Positions 30,764 to 40,465 of a stretch of DNA of 64,000 bases are shown here, piece by piece (the stretch's first letter is position 1; every line of letters begins with the position of its first letter). The notes under the pieces were generated by a model. The model saw only the letters and a program-made list of their open reading frames with translations, had not been told where the DNA came from and ran no database searches. The translations under genes and the position numbers were made by a program. This DNA comes from Prochlorococcus sp. AG-686-J21. GTDB taxonomy: Bacteria; Cyanobacteriota; Cyanobacteriia; PCC-6307; Cyanobiaceae. The stretch spans positions 1 to 64,000 of the forward strand of contig QCVS01000006.1 of the NCBI GenBank assembly GCA_003210285.1, written 5' to 3'.

Positions 30764-31089
30764 ATAAAAAATATTTATCAACTATGATATTAACGGCGAA
30801 TTTTGCAACATTTTTAAGGTTTTATTTAAATAATAATTTTGTTATTTCTATTATCGGTTCTTTTTTATATGGCTTTTTTGTTTCAAGGACAATTAGTAAG
30901 TCAAAAAGAGAAATTCTATTAATTGGTTTCTGTTCTTGCTTTACATCTTTTAGTGGTTTTATTAATGTTTTATATCAATTTATTATCCAAGGTTGCTATC
31001 TAAAATTATTTTTTTATTTGAATGTAATTGTTATTTTAAATTTAATCATAATGTATATCGGATTTCAATTAAGTAGAAAAATTACTTAA
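30760..31089 (+). CDS. crcB: fluoride channel CrcB/Fluc-like partner, divergent second copy
   Basis: The 109 residues have the same four-helix plan as the preceding gene but are much diverged. Arg is kept in TFLRFY and the Phe-box in CFTSFSGF. The pore Asn position is Ser in FVISIIGSFLYGF. This pattern fits a heterodimeric Fluc, in which two genes encode oppositely oriented, unequal halves. I chose the ATG at 30760, which overlaps the first gene's stop, over a TTG at 30724 that lies inside it. The partner role is inferred. Confidence 0.75.
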   Translation: MNKKYLSTMILTANFATFLRFYLNNNFVISIIGSFLYGFFVSRTISKSKREILLIGFCSCFTSFSGFINVLYQFIIQGCYLKLFFYLNVIVILNLIIMYIGFQLSRKIT

Positions 31090-31132
31090 TTTTTATATAA
31101 TATTAGTGTTACTTAGATTAAAAGCAATATAT

Positions 31133-32542
31133 ATGGAAGAAAATAATAATATCGAGGTAATAAACCCTTTATCTTCAGATTTAACTACTCGTGGAAAGAT
31201 TACAATTCAGCTAGAAGAATTACTAGTTGCAGGTAATTATGATGAAGCCAAATTATTACTAGAACCTTCCCAGCCCGTTGATATTGCTGATGCAATTGGT
31301 AGTCTCCCCTTAATACTGCAGGCACTCGCATTTAGGTTATTAAAAAAAAATGAGGCAATTGAGGTTTATGAATACTTAGATCCAATAGTGCAGCAAACAC
31401 TACTGGATAGACTTCGTTCTGGGGAGGTTTTGGAAATAGTTGAAAAAATGTCCCCTGATGATAGGGTTCAACTTTTTGATGAACTACCTGCAAAAGTTGT
31501 AAGAAAATTTCTCTCAGCACTAAGTCCAGGTGAGAGAAAAGTGACAGCAGAATTACTTGGCTATGAGCCAGAAACAGCGGGTAGGTTAATGACTACTGAA
31601 TTCATAGATTTAAAAGAAATGCAAACTGCTGAAGAAGCGTTGTCTATAGTAAGAAAAAGGGCTGCATTTACAGAGACAATTTATAGTTTATATGTCACAG
31701 ATAAAGAAAGGCATCTAACTGGAATTTTATCTTTAAGAGATCTTGTTACAGCAGATCCTTCTAGGCCCATTGGTGAGGTTATGACAAAGGATGTTGTTAA
31801 TATATCTACTAATACAAATCAAGAGGATGTTGCTAGAGCAATTCAAAGATATGATTTTTTAGCTCTTCCAGTTGTTGATAAAGAAAAAAGATTAGTTGGA
31901 ATTGTTACTGTCGATGATTTGATTGATGTTATAGAACAAGAAGCTACTCGAGATATTTATGCTGCAGGTGCTGTCCAGCTTGGTGATGAGGATGATTATT
32001 TTCAAAGTGGTTTATTTACAATCGCTCGAAGGAGAATCCTATGGCTATTAATTTTAGTTTTAGCTAATGGATTAACTACAAAAGTTATAGCAATGAATGA
32101 TCAGATTTTAAAAGAAATAGTTTTACTAGCTGCTTTTATTCCATTGCTTATCGGTACTGGAGGAAATGTTGGAGCTCAAAGCTCAACAGTCGTTATCAGG
32201 GGTTTAAGTACTCAAAAATTGAAATCATTGGGAGCCTTTAAGGCTGTGGTTAAAGAGGCCATAACTGGTGCTCTGTTAGGCATTTTAATGATGCTGGTGG
32301 TTTTCCCCTTTGCTTGGTGGCAGGGTGAGGGGCCATTAATCGCATCCGCAGTTGGAATTAGCTTGATTTCGATAACAACGCTAGCTGCAACCGCCGGAGC
32401 TATTCTCCCCTTACTTTTTGACAGGATGGGTTTAGATCCTGCTTTGATGTCCTCCCCCTTCATAACCACTGTGACAGATATTGCTGGGGTGTTTATTTAT
32501 CTTAGTACTGCAAATTGGCTACTTAATTCTTCAATTTTATAG
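31133..32542 (+). CDS. mgtE: magnesium transporter MgtE
   Basis: Mg2+-gated magnesium channel of the inner membrane. From the ATG at 31133 the protein has 469 residues: an acidic N-terminal superhelical domain (about 25-140), two CBS domains (about 145-265; note the VVDKEKRLVGIVTVDDLIDVI block), a plug helix and five membrane helices from about 290. GTGGNVGAQSSTVVIRGL and the DPALMSSPFITTVTD pore segment are diagnostic. A GTG at 31106 would add 9 residues. It follows the fluoride-channel pair by 43 bp. Confidence 0.95.
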   Translation: MEENNNIEVINPLSSDLTTRGKITIQLEELLVAGNYDEAKLLLEPSQPVDIADAIGSLPLILQALAFRLLKKNEAIEVYEYLDPIVQQTLLDRLRSGEVLEIVEKMSPDDRVQLFDELPAKVVRKFLSALSPGERKVTAELLGYEPETAGRLMTTEFIDLKEMQTAEEALSIVRKRAAFTETIYSLYVTDKERHLTGILSLRDLVTADPSRPIGEVMTKDVVNISTNTNQEDVARAIQRYDFLALPVVDKEKRLVGIVTVDDLIDVIEQEATRDIYAAGAVQLGDEDDYFQSGLFTIARRRILWLLILVLANGLTTKVIAMNDQILKEIVLLAAFIPLLIGTGGNVGAQSSTVVIRGLSTQKLKSLGAFKAVVKEAITGALLGILMMLVVFPFAWWQGEGPLIASAVGISLISITTLAATAGAILPLLFDRMGLDPALMSSPFITTVTDIAGVFIYLSTANWLLNSSIL

Positions 32543-32642
32543 AATTCACTAGGTATTTATTCTCATTTTTGTAGAATTGTGGATTTTTTTGTTTAACTTT
32601 ACATTTCTTAATGGTATTGTTTACAAAACAACATTAACTTTT

Positions 32643-33644
32643 ATGTCACCCGAAACATTAGTTGAAAATAAATTAGCTACTATTTCATCTTTAAAATCTA
32701 GCAATGACGTTGATTTGGTAAGGTCATACTTGAGAGATATCGGACGAGTTCCTTTACTATCACACGAACAAGAAATAACTTTAGGTAGGCAAGTTCAAGA
32801 ATATATGCAAGTTGAAAGAGCTGAAATCGAAATAATAGAATTGACAGACAATAAACCTTCCGCTGAAGAATTGGCTGAAAAGTTAAATTTATCTACTTCA
32901 CAAATTAAAAAAAGACTTAGAGCTGGTCAGCGAGCCAAAGAAAGGATGGTTGCTGCAAATTTAAGACTAGTAGTTAGTGTTGCAAAAAAATATACAAAAA
33001 GAAACATGGAACTCCTTGATTTGATCCAAGAAGGAACAATTGGATTAGTAAGAGGTGTAGAAAAATTTGATCCTGCGAGAGGTTATAAGTTTTCAACATA
33101 TGCATATTGGTGGATTAGACAGGGTATTACAAGAGCAATTGCGGAAAAAAGTAGAGCTATTAGATTGCCAATCCACATAACTGAAATGCTTAATAAGCTA
33201 AAAAAAGGTCAAAGAGAGTTGAGTCAAGAAATGTCAAGAACACCTACAATAAGCGAACTTGCTAAATACGTTGAATTACCAGAAGATGATGTAAAAGATT
33301 TAATGTGCAAAGCTGGGCAGCCAGTCAGTTTAGAAACAAAAGTAGGTGATGGTGAAGATACGGTTTTACTAGATTTATTAGCTGGAGGAGAGGATCTACC
33401 AGATGAGCAAATCGAAATGGACTGTATGAGAGGTGATTTACATTCACTTCTTCATCAGTTACCAGATTTGCAATGTAGGGTTTTAAGAATGAGATATGGT
33501 ATGGATGGAGATGAACCAATGTCCCTAACAGGTATTGGACGTGTTTTGGGTATCAGTAGAGATAGGGTAAGAAATTTAGAAAGAGATGGTTTAAGAGGTT
33601 TAAGAAGACTAAGCGAAAGCGTAGAAGCCTATTTCGTTTCTTGA
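32643..33644 (+). CDS. group 2 RNA polymerase sigma-70 factor
   Basis: Non-essential sigma-70 relative, used in cyanobacteria for light, nutrient or circadian programmes. From the ATG at 32643 it has 333 residues: region 1.2 (DLVRSYLRDIGRVPLL), region 2 with LDLIQEGTIGLVRGVEKFDP and YKFSTYAYWWIRQGITRAI, region 3, and region 4 with the helix-turn-helix near GISRDRVRNLERDGLRGL. The short N-terminus, lacking region 1.1, marks it as group 2 and not the main SigA. The last 16 bp overlap the convergent hydrolase gene. I cannot assign a letter name. Confidence 0.92.
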   Translation: MSPETLVENKLATISSLKSSNDVDLVRSYLRDIGRVPLLSHEQEITLGRQVQEYMQVERAEIEIIELTDNKPSAEELAEKLNLSTSQIKKRLRAGQRAKERMVAANLRLVVSVAKKYTKRNMELLDLIQEGTIGLVRGVEKFDPARGYKFSTYAYWWIRQGITRAIAEKSRAIRLPIHITEMLNKLKKGQRELSQEMSRTPTISELAKYVELPEDDVKDLMCKAGQPVSLETKVGDGEDTVLLDLLAGGEDLPDEQIEMDCMRGDLHSLLHQLPDLQCRVLRMRYGMDGDEPMSLTGIGRVLGISRDRVRNLERDGLRGLRRLSESVEAYFVS

Positions 33645-34543
33645 ATAAATTGATAAATTAAATTATTAGTTTCCTCGGGATTTTCATCGTGAGGACAATG
33701 TCCAGAATCTTTAATAACATCTAGTCTTTTTATGTTTTTAAAGTTATCTTTCCAAAATTGTGCTTCGTCCAAAGACTCCCAGGGATCTTTTTCTCCCCAA
33801 ATTAACTGAATAGGAGCATAAACTTTATCAAATAAGTCTGTTGCAAGATAGTCATCAAATAAATTAATAAAACCACGAAAAGCCTCTTTTGAATTTTTTC
33901 TTTGAGAAGGGTGATATAAAATTTCTATTAATTCGTCATCAATATTTTTTCCTGAGGGATATGCTTTTTTAAGGATTTGTTTAATAACTTTTGGATTGGC
34001 AGCTCTTTCAAAAAGGGTGTTACTAATAATTCTTTTACTCACTAATGTTTTGATTACCGGACGCAAAAAGTTCATTAATACATCGCTTCTTTTAAGTCTC
34101 TTATCATCCATTGTTCTTTGGGCGCAGTCAATTAAAACAAGGCCATTGCAATTTTCTTTGAGAATTTCAGCAGCTTTTAAAGACACAACGCCACCGATTG
34201 AGTTGCCTACTAGATAAACAGGAGATTTAATTACCTCATTACAAAAAGTTGCGATCTGACTCCCCCATAAGTCAAAGGAATATTTAACATGATTCTCTTT
34301 GTAAGATTCATAATCTAATAAAGCACCAGGTTGGCTACTTTCTCCAAAGCCTAGTAGGTCAATTGAATAGCAATTATAAATATTTCCGAGAAAATCTTGA
34401 TTATGTCTCCAATGTCGTTTTGATGCTCCAAAACCATGTATTAATAAAATATTTAAATCAATATTATTAGAGGATTGTTTTGATGAAGACCAAGATATGT
34501 CCCAATCTTTCCATTTCCAATTTTCGGATTTTTTAAAAGGCAT
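33629..34543 (-). CDS. alpha/beta hydrolase, pheophytinase/dephytylase-like
   Basis: The 304 residues form an alpha/beta hydrolase with HGFGASKRHWRHN (oxyanion side), the nucleophile elbow VGNSIGGVVS, an acid Asp near WGEKDPWESL and the catalytic His in DSGHCPHDENPE. The combination of GNSIGG and GHCPHDE resembles plant pheophytinase and chlorophyll dephytylase and their cyanobacterial homologues, so a chlorophyll-phytol ester is a candidate substrate (inference). A close paralogue is encoded at 62074-62979. Its 3' end overlaps the sigma-factor gene by 16 bp. Confidence 0.8.
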   Translation of the reverse strand: MPFKKSENWKWKDWDISWSSSKQSSNNIDLNILLIHGFGASKRHWRHNQDFLGNIYNCYSIDLLGFGESSQPGALLDYESYKENHVKYSFDLWGSQIATFCNEVIKSPVYLVGNSIGGVVSLKAAEILKENCNGLVLIDCAQRTMDDKRLKRSDVLMNFLRPVIKTLVSKRIISNTLFERAANPKVIKQILKKAYPSGKNIDDELIEILYHPSQRKNSKEAFRGFINLFDDYLATDLFDKVYAPIQLIWGEKDPWESLDEAQFWKDNFKNIKRLDVIKDSGHCPHDENPEETNNLIYQFIQETK

Positions 34544-34633
34544 TAAGAAGAAAAATATTAATTAAACTTTAATTCAAAAAAAAAATATTCGTTTTTGATT
34601 AATTATTCTTAGTTTAGAAAGAATTTTTAGTCT

Positions 34634-35632
34634 ATGGAAAAAACAAAAGTTGTTTGTATTGGAGAGGCTTTGATAGATAGAATCAAGAATAAATCTAATC
34701 AAGAATTTACAGATTTTTTGGGAGGAGCTCCTGCAAATGTATCTTGTGCATTAAGAAAATTGCAAATAGATTCAGCATTTATTGGACGTATAGGAAGTGA
34801 TGAATTTGGTAAGAAATTTATTAAACAATTTAAAGAATTAGAGGTAAACATAAATTTTTTGCAATTGGATGATTGTCTTCCAACTCGTATCGTTAATGTG
34901 AATAGAGATAATTCTGGAGATCGATATTTTTCTGGTTTTGATACAAGCTTAAATACAGTTTTTGCTGATGAAGCTCTTGATAAGAATGAAATTAAAAAAG
35001 ATTTGAAAAGTTTGGAAAAACTCTTTTCAAAAACAAAATATTTTGTTTGTGGAACAATTATATTATCGTCTATAACTTCAGCAGATTCTATTAACTTTTT
35101 ATTGAGTTTAGCTAATAAATTTGATGTAAAAATAATAATTGATTTGAACTGGAGAGAGGTTTTTTGGGATTTTGCAACTTCTTCATCAGAAATTAGTAAA
35201 AAGGAGAGAGTTGATTTAATTAGGAATTTATTGAACGAAGCTCATATTTTAAAGTTGGCTAAAGAGGAAGCATTATTATTTTTTGAAAATGAAAATCCTT
35301 TGGCAATATCTGAAACATTGTTAAACCGTCCTGATGTAATAATTACAGATGGAGCAAATCCCATTTATTGGTTTTTAAATGGAGTGCAGGGAATGACTGA
35401 AGTATTAAAGTCGCCAAAAATTATTGATACTACTGGTGCAGGTGATGCTTTTTTAGCTGGATTAATTTCACAATTATTGTCGTTTGATTATCCTTCAAAT
35501 GAATCAGAAATACAAAGTTGCGTAAAGTTCGCAAGTGTTTGTGGTTTATTAACTTGTCTTGGTGAAGGTGCGATTGAACAACAACCAGATTATTCAAAGG
35601 TTAATGAATTTCTTGGATCCCAGATTTTATAA
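34634..35632 (+). CDS. PfkB-family carbohydrate kinase, fructokinase-like
   Basis: The 332 residues have the N-terminal PfkB pattern FLGGAPANVSCALRKLQ with IGRIGSDEFGKKF, and the C-terminal anion hole and catalytic Asp in DTTGAGDAFLAGL (about 264-276). These place it in the ribokinase fold, closest in feel to bacterial fructokinases. Fructose is the likely substrate, but ribose or another sugar cannot be excluded. The last 43 bp overlap the convergent tsaE, so both C-termini share DNA. Confidence 0.85.
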   Translation: MEKTKVVCIGEALIDRIKNKSNQEFTDFLGGAPANVSCALRKLQIDSAFIGRIGSDEFGKKFIKQFKELEVNINFLQLDDCLPTRIVNVNRDNSGDRYFSGFDTSLNTVFADEALDKNEIKKDLKSLEKLFSKTKYFVCGTIILSSITSADSINFLLSLANKFDVKIIIDLNWREVFWDFATSSSEISKKERVDLIRNLLNEAHILKLAKEEALLFFENENPLAISETLLNRPDVIITDGANPIYWFLNGVQGMTEVLKSPKIIDTTGAGDAFLAGLISQLLSFDYPSNESEIQSCVKFASVCGLLTCLGEGAIEQQPDYSKVNEFLGSQIL

Positions 35633-36027
35633 TTTCTCCCGAAATTTGTAGCGTAACTTATTTCTATTTTCCAGAAATTACTCAAAACTGGTTTTATTAA
35701 TTCCGGCCATTCAATAACCATTATAGCTTCATTTTGTATAGCCTCTTCTTCTTCAGAAATAAAGAATTCTTTTGCCATCAAAATATTTTCCAGCCTGTAT
35801 AAATCCATGTGAATAAGCGGAATTGTTCCAGAATTGTAATGATGCGATAAAGCAAATGTTGGACTTGTAATATCCTCTGAAATAGAAAGGCCTTTTGCAA
35901 TTCCTTGGACGAATGAAGTTTTCCCAGCGCCAATAGGTCCTTGCAGTATAATAATTGATTTTGGATTTAATCCTTTAGCGAATTCCCTTCCTAATTGAAT
36001 TGTCTCTTTTAAATTCCCAACAAACAC
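35590..36027 (-). CDS. tsaE: tRNA threonylcarbamoyladenosine biosynthesis ATPase TsaE
   Basis: P-loop ATPase that supports the TsaBD complex in making t6A37 on ANN-reading tRNAs. The 145 residues show Walker [14 protein letters not shown] (about 31-43), [10 protein letters not shown] and the HMDLYRLE Walker B-like block, and a WPELI motif. The start is a GTG at 36027. It is divergent from ahcY by 49 bp and overlaps the end of the sugar kinase gene by 43 bp. Confidence 0.93.
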   Translation of the reverse strand: MFVGNLKETIQLGREFAKGLNPKSIIILQGPIGAGKTSFVQGIAKGLSISEDITSPTFALSHHYNSGTIPLIHMDLYRLENILMAKEFFISEEEEAIQNEAIMVIEWPELIKPVLSNFWKIEISYATNFGRNYKIWDPRNSLTFE

Positions 36028-36076
36028 AAAATTATATAAAAATCATTTATATTATAATTATAGAATTTTTTTAGAA

Positions 36077-37495
36077 ATGGTCATTGCTAACTCAATTAAA
36101 ACATCCATACCAAACTATGTTATTACAGATATCTCTTTATCTGATTTCGGGCGTAAAGAAATTAAAATTGCTGAAACTGAAATGCCCGGGTTAATGGCAT
36201 TAAGAGAGAAGCATCATTCTGATAAACCTCTAAAGGGTGCAAAAATAGCAGGTAGTTTGCATATGACTATTCAAACTGCAGTGTTAATTGAAACTCTCGT
36301 TGATCTTGGTGCACAAGTTAAATGGGCCTCCTGTAATATTTTTTCAACCCAAGATCATGCAGCAGCAGCAATAGCAGAACAGGGAATTCCTGTCTATGCG
36401 AAAAAAGGTGAGAGTCTTGATGAATATTGGAAATATACTCATTACATCCTAGATTGGGGTACAGACTCTCCTAATATGATCCTGGATGATGGAGGCGATG
36501 CAACAGGTTTATTGATACTTGGTAGTAAAGCAGAAAAAGATTTGTCAGTTTTAAATAATCCTAGTAACGAAGAGGAAATAGCTTTATACAAATCAATTAA
36601 GTCTAAATTGCAAGAAGATAGTAGCTTCTATTCTCGTATTAAGGGAAATATTATTGGTGTCACTGAAGAAACTACAACAGGCGTAGCAAGATTATATCAA
36701 TTGCAAAAACAAGATGCTCTACCATTTCCTGCAATCAATGTAAATGATTCAGTCACAAAGAGTAAATTTGATAACTTATATGGTTGTAGAGAATCTTTAG
36801 TTGATAGTATCAAGCGTGCGACTGATGTAATGATTGCAGGAAAAGTTGCTTTAGTAATAGGATTTGGTGATGTTGGTAAAGGATCTGCTCAATCATTAAG
36901 AGGACTTGGAGCGATAGTCAAAGTTGCAGAAGTCGATCCAATATGTGCTCTTCAAGCAGCTATGGAAGGATTTAGTGTAGTTACTTTAGATGAAGTTGTT
37001 GAAGATATAGATATATTTGTAACGGCGACTGGTAATTATCAAGTTATAACTAACGATAATTTAGTAAAAATGAAAGATGAGGCGATAGTTTGCAATATTG
37101 GGCATTTTGATAACGAAATTGATGTTGCTTCGTTAAAAAATTACCCATGGGAGAATATTAAGCCTCAAGTTGATCATATTACTTTGCCAAGTGGGAATAA
37201 AATTATTCTTTTAGCAGAGGGAAGACTTGTTAATTTAGGTTGTGCAACAGGTCATCCAAGTTTCGTTATGAGTAATTCTTTTACTAATCAAGTATTAGCT
37301 CAAATTGAACTTTTTAATAAGTCAGACGAATACTCTAAAGAAGTTTATGTATTACCAAAACATTTAGATGAAATGGTAGCTAGATTGCATCTGAATAAAA
37401 TTGGGGCTAAGTTAACAAAGCTAACAAAAGATCAAGCTGACTATATTAACGTTTCGGTGGAAGGACCTTATAAATCAGAACAATATAGATACTAA
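36077..37495 (+). CDS. ahcY: S-adenosylhomocysteine hydrolase
   Basis: Splits S-adenosylhomocysteine to adenosine and homocysteine, clearing the product of methylation reactions. The 472 residues include the NAD-binding motif [15 protein letters not shown] (about 262-276), the [14 protein letters not shown] and DDGGDATG substrate blocks, [10 protein letters not shown] and the C-terminal signature ending in YKSEQYRY. The length is that of the long bacterial form with the extra insertion. The DedA gene starts 2 bp after its stop. Confidence 0.98.
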   Translation: MVIANSIKTSIPNYVITDISLSDFGRKEIKIAETEMPGLMALREKHHSDKPLKGAKIAGSLHMTIQTAVLIETLVDLGAQVKWASCNIFSTQDHAAAAIAEQGIPVYAKKGESLDEYWKYTHYILDWGTDSPNMILDDGGDATGLLILGSKAEKDLSVLNNPSNEEEIALYKSIKSKLQEDSSFYSRIKGNIIGVTEETTTGVARLYQLQKQDALPFPAINVNDSVTKSKFDNLYGCRESLVDSIKRATDVMIAGKVALVIGFGDVGKGSAQSLRGLGAIVKVAEVDPICALQAAMEGFSVVTLDEVVEDIDIFVTATGNYQVITNDNLVKMKDEAIVCNIGHFDNEIDVASLKNYPWENIKPQVDHITLPSGNKIILLAEGRLVNLGCATGHPSFVMSNSFTNQVLAQIELFNKSDEYSKEVYVLPKHLDEMVARLHLNKIGAKLTKLTKDQADYINVSVEGPYKSEQYRY

Positions 37496-37497
37496 AT

Positions 37498-38157
37498 TTG
37501 AGTTTAATATTTATTAATTTATTCACTTCAATTCCGGAATATATCAGTAAGGCTGTTGAAACAAACTCCACAATGGCATACTTGACAATATGTTTTGCGA
37601 TGTTTTTAGAGAATATCATCCCACCAATTCCATCTGAAATAATAATGCCTTTAGGTGGTTTTTTTGTTTACCAACAAAAATTAAATTTTTACATTTTGGT
37701 TTTATGGGGTGTACTGGGAACGATAGCAGGTTCAATACCTTGGTACTATTTGGGTAAATTAGTAAATGAAAAGAGACTATCCAACTTTTTAGATAAAAGG
37801 GGAAAATTTATAGGAATAACTTCTAAAGATCTTATTAAAAGTAAAAGATGGTTTGATAAATACGGAGTTTCGTTAGTTTTTTGGGGTAGATTAGTGCCTG
37901 GTATAAGAACATTAATTTCAGTCCCTGCTGGAATGGAGCTTATGCCCCTTAGGAAATTTTTAATTTGGACTAGTTTAGGAAGTCTAATATGGGTAGCATT
38001 ATTAACTTATGCAGGTTTCGTATTCGGTGAAAATTATCAAATTATTGAAACTTATTTAGATCAAATAAAATATACTCTCAAACCTATTCTAATTCTGATA
38101 TTGGTTTATTTTTTAATAAAGTTTATTATTAGAGTTTATAAAAAAAACATATCTTAA
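37498..38157 (+). CDS. DedA-family membrane protein
   Basis: The 219 residues form a polytopic membrane protein with the DedA/SNARE-associated signature: ENIIPPIPSEIIMPLGGFF, a GSIPWYYLGKL stretch, then FDKYGVSLVFWGRLVPGIRTLISVPAG with its key Arg residues. Family members act in lipid scrambling and membrane energetics, and the exact substrate is unknown. The start is a TTG at 37498. An internal ATG near residue 26 would cut into the conserved region. It overlaps the convergent ssb by 4 bp. Confidence 0.88.
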   Translation: MSLIFINLFTSIPEYISKAVETNSTMAYLTICFAMFLENIIPPIPSEIIMPLGGFFVYQQKLNFYILVLWGVLGTIAGSIPWYYLGKLVNEKRLSNFLDKRGKFIGITSKDLIKSKRWFDKYGVSLVFWGRLVPGIRTLISVPAGMELMPLRKFLIWTSLGSLIWVALLTYAGFVFGENYQIIETYLDQIKYTLKPILILILVYFLIKFIIRVYKKNIS

Positions 38158-38525
38158 AAAGGAATTTCACCAGAGTTATTATTATTTGAAAAATTGCTAT
38201 TATCTGTGTCTTTTTTAGAGCTTAGTAAATTTAATCTATCAACTCTAACAACTGGTTTAAATCTATCTTCTCCTGTATTTTTGTCTTTCCAACTATCAAT
38301 TTTAAAGCTTCCTGTAATACCTACTAAAGAACCTTTTTTGACATAGTCAGCAGCTATTTGTGCTTGTTTGCCCCATATTTCTAAATTAAACCAGTCAGGT
38401 TCATCGCCTCTACTTATTCTATTTACTGCAAGAGTGAAGTTGGCAACTGTACTTCCAGATTCGAAATATCTTACATCAGGTTCTCTTCCGGCTCTACCAA
38501 CCAAATTAATAGTGTTAATTTCCAT
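38154..38525 (-). CDS. ssb: single-stranded DNA-binding protein
   Basis: Coats single-stranded DNA in replication and repair. The 123 residues hold one OB fold (NLVGRAGREPDVRYFESGSTV, then WFNLEIWGKQAQIAADYVKKGS), a short Asn/Ser linker and a C-terminal tip GEIPF that resembles the partner-binding DDIPF tip but is less acidic. The protein is shorter than E. coli SSB (178) and typical of picocyanobacteria. It is divergent from mreB across 133 bp. Confidence 0.94.
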   Translation of the reverse strand: MEINTINLVGRAGREPDVRYFESGSTVANFTLAVNRISRGDEPDWFNLEIWGKQAQIAADYVKKGSLVGITGSFKIDSWKDKNTGEDRFKPVVRVDRLNLLSSKKDTDNSNFSNNNNSGEIPF

Positions 38526-38658
38526 AAATAGTTTTTTTTTATATTACTCATTTTTTTTGTTTTTGCTTAAAGTTTTGCGAGCTATTCATAACTAAATAAA
38601 AGATTTTTGAGAGGTATTAAGAAAATAGATATATTATTTATTTAATAGAGTTATTATT

Positions 38659-39711
38659 GTGATTTTTAACAGATTTAAATTTTCTAGGGATATTGGTATT
38701 GATTTGGGCACTGCTAATACTCTTATTCATGTATCAGGTAAAGGTGTGGTTTTACAAGAACCTTCAGTGGTAGCTATGGATCTAGAAGAGGGAGTTCCTC
38801 TGGCAGTAGGTGAAGAGGCAAAATTAATGCTTGGGAGAACCCCAGGAAATATAAGAGCCGTGAGACCTTTAAGAGATGGAGTTATTGCCGATTTTGATGC
38901 GGCAGAACAAATGATAAAAACTTTTATTCAAAAATGTAATGAAGGGAGGGGGCTTTTAGCTCCAAGAATAGTTATTGGTATCCCGAGTGGGGTTACTAGT
39001 GTTGAACGAAGAGCAGTTAGAGAAGCCGGATTGGCTGGAGCTAGAGAGGTTCATTTAATTGATGAACCTGTAGCTGCCGCAATAGGAGCCTCTTTGCCAG
39101 TAACGGAACCAATTGGAACTATGATCGTTGATATTGGCGGTGGAACTACTGAAGTAGCAGTTTTAAGTCTGGGTGGAACGGTCTTAAGTGAATCAGTAAG
39201 AATAGCAGGTGATGAGCTTAATGAGTCGATAGCAATTTATCTTAAAAAAGTACATAATTTAGTTGTCGGTGAGAGAACTGCAGAAGATATTAAAATAAAA
39301 ATTGGATCGGCATTTCCGGATGATGAATTTGATACTACTTCTATAGAAGTTAGAGGCTTACACCTTTTATCTGGCTTGCCAAGATCTATTACCTTAACCT
39401 CTGGAGAAATTAGAGAGGCTATGGCTGATCCTCTTAACAAAATTGTTGAGGCTGTAAAAAGAACCTTGGAGCGAACTCCTCCTGAATTGGCGGCAGATAT
39501 AGTAGATAGAGGTATTATGCTTGCGGGAGGTGGAGCTCTTGTAAGAGGGATTAGTGATTTACTAAGTCATGAAACCGGAATTTTTACTCACATAGCAGAA
39601 GATCCATTGTTATGCGTAGTTAATGGTTGTGGTGCGGTACTGGATGATTTCAAAAAACTCAAGAGAGTTGTTGATACTCCTGATTTTATAAGGAATGCGA
39701 TTAGAGATTAA
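38659..39711 (+). CDS. mreB: rod shape-determining protein MreB
   Basis: Bacterial actin that directs lateral wall synthesis. The 350 residues show the actin-fold phosphate loops [11 protein letters not shown] and [16 protein letters not shown], the [11 protein letters not shown] connect segment and the adenosine motif [12 protein letters not shown]. The start is a GTG at 38659. The sequence [18 protein letters not shown] supports it, with an amphipathic N-terminus that could bind the membrane. mreC begins 4 bp after its stop. Confidence 0.97.
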   Translation: MIFNRFKFSRDIGIDLGTANTLIHVSGKGVVLQEPSVVAMDLEEGVPLAVGEEAKLMLGRTPGNIRAVRPLRDGVIADFDAAEQMIKTFIQKCNEGRGLLAPRIVIGIPSGVTSVERRAVREAGLAGAREVHLIDEPVAAAIGASLPVTEPIGTMIVDIGGGTTEVAVLSLGGTVLSESVRIAGDELNESIAIYLKKVHNLVVGERTAEDIKIKIGSAFPDDEFDTTSIEVRGLHLLSGLPRSITLTSGEIREAMADPLNKIVEAVKRTLERTPPELAADIVDRGIMLAGGGALVRGISDLLSHETGIFTHIAEDPLLCVVNGCGAVLDDFKKLKRVVDTPDFIRNAIRD

Positions 39712-39715
39712 TTGA

Positions 39716-40465
39716 ATGGTAGATATTCGACGAATATCAACTAACCGTTGGTGGAATAAAAAGAATAATTGGGGTTTACTTATATTTTTATCATTCTTGT
39801 TTTTTGTGAGAATAACAAAGGGATCTTTATATAAAGATTTTTATTATTTAATTTCAAAACCTTTTTGGCCAGGACAGTTTCAAAGGGAAGTTTTAACTAA
39901 AAGTGTTGAGCAAGAGTTCTTAATCAGGTTAAAACAGCTAGAGAATGATAATCAAAGATTACGTGAAATATTATCTCTACAAAGATTGTCTGATTCTGAA
40001 ACTATTACAGCAATTGTAATTTCAAGAAAAACCGGCAGTTTTTGGAGGCAAATTATTTTGAATAAAGGTGTAAAAGATGGAGTAGAAATTGGGAGTTTAG
40101 TTGTTGGTCCAGGAGGCTTATTAGGAAGAGTAGATAATACTTCTTTATTGACTTCGACAGTAAAATTATTAACTTCTCCTGAAAGTAAAGTGGGGATTTG
40201 GGTTGAAAGGATTCAGAAGCATGGATTATTAGTGGGCTTAGGAAATGATTATCCAAAAGTTATTTTTTATGATGGGGATATTGATATTAAAGTCGGTGAT
40301 TTTGTTTTATCTTCCCCTGCAAGTACGTTATTACCTCCCAATATTCCCATAGGTGTTGTTCAATCTGTTGATGAAGACTTAAAAGAAAAAAAAACAGCGA
40401 ATATTATGCTTTTAGGAAAACCTCAAGCAATTGATTGGGTTCAAATTTTAAAAGTTAAAATTTAA
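39716..40465 (+). CDS. mreC: cell-shape protein MreC
   Basis: Bitopic scaffold between MreB and the wall synthases. The 249 residues have one N-terminal membrane helix (about 19-34, LLIFLSFLFFVRI), a coiled coil around 55-90 (LIRLKQLENDNQRLREIL) and the beta-barrel domain with GVKDGVEIGSLVVGPGGLLGRV. It is placed tightly between mreB and mreD, whose ATG directly follows its stop. Conserved order and features make the assignment firm. Confidence 0.93.
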   Translation: MVDIRRISTNRWWNKKNNWGLLIFLSFLFFVRITKGSLYKDFYYLISKPFWPGQFQREVLTKSVEQEFLIRLKQLENDNQRLREILSLQRLSDSETITAIVISRKTGSFWRQIILNKGVKDGVEIGSLVVGPGGLLGRVDNTSLLTSTVKLLTSPESKVGIWVERIQKHGLLVGLGNDYPKVIFYDGDIDIKVGDFVLSSPASTLLPPNIPIGVVQSVDEDLKEKKTANIMLLGKPQAIDWVQILKVKI

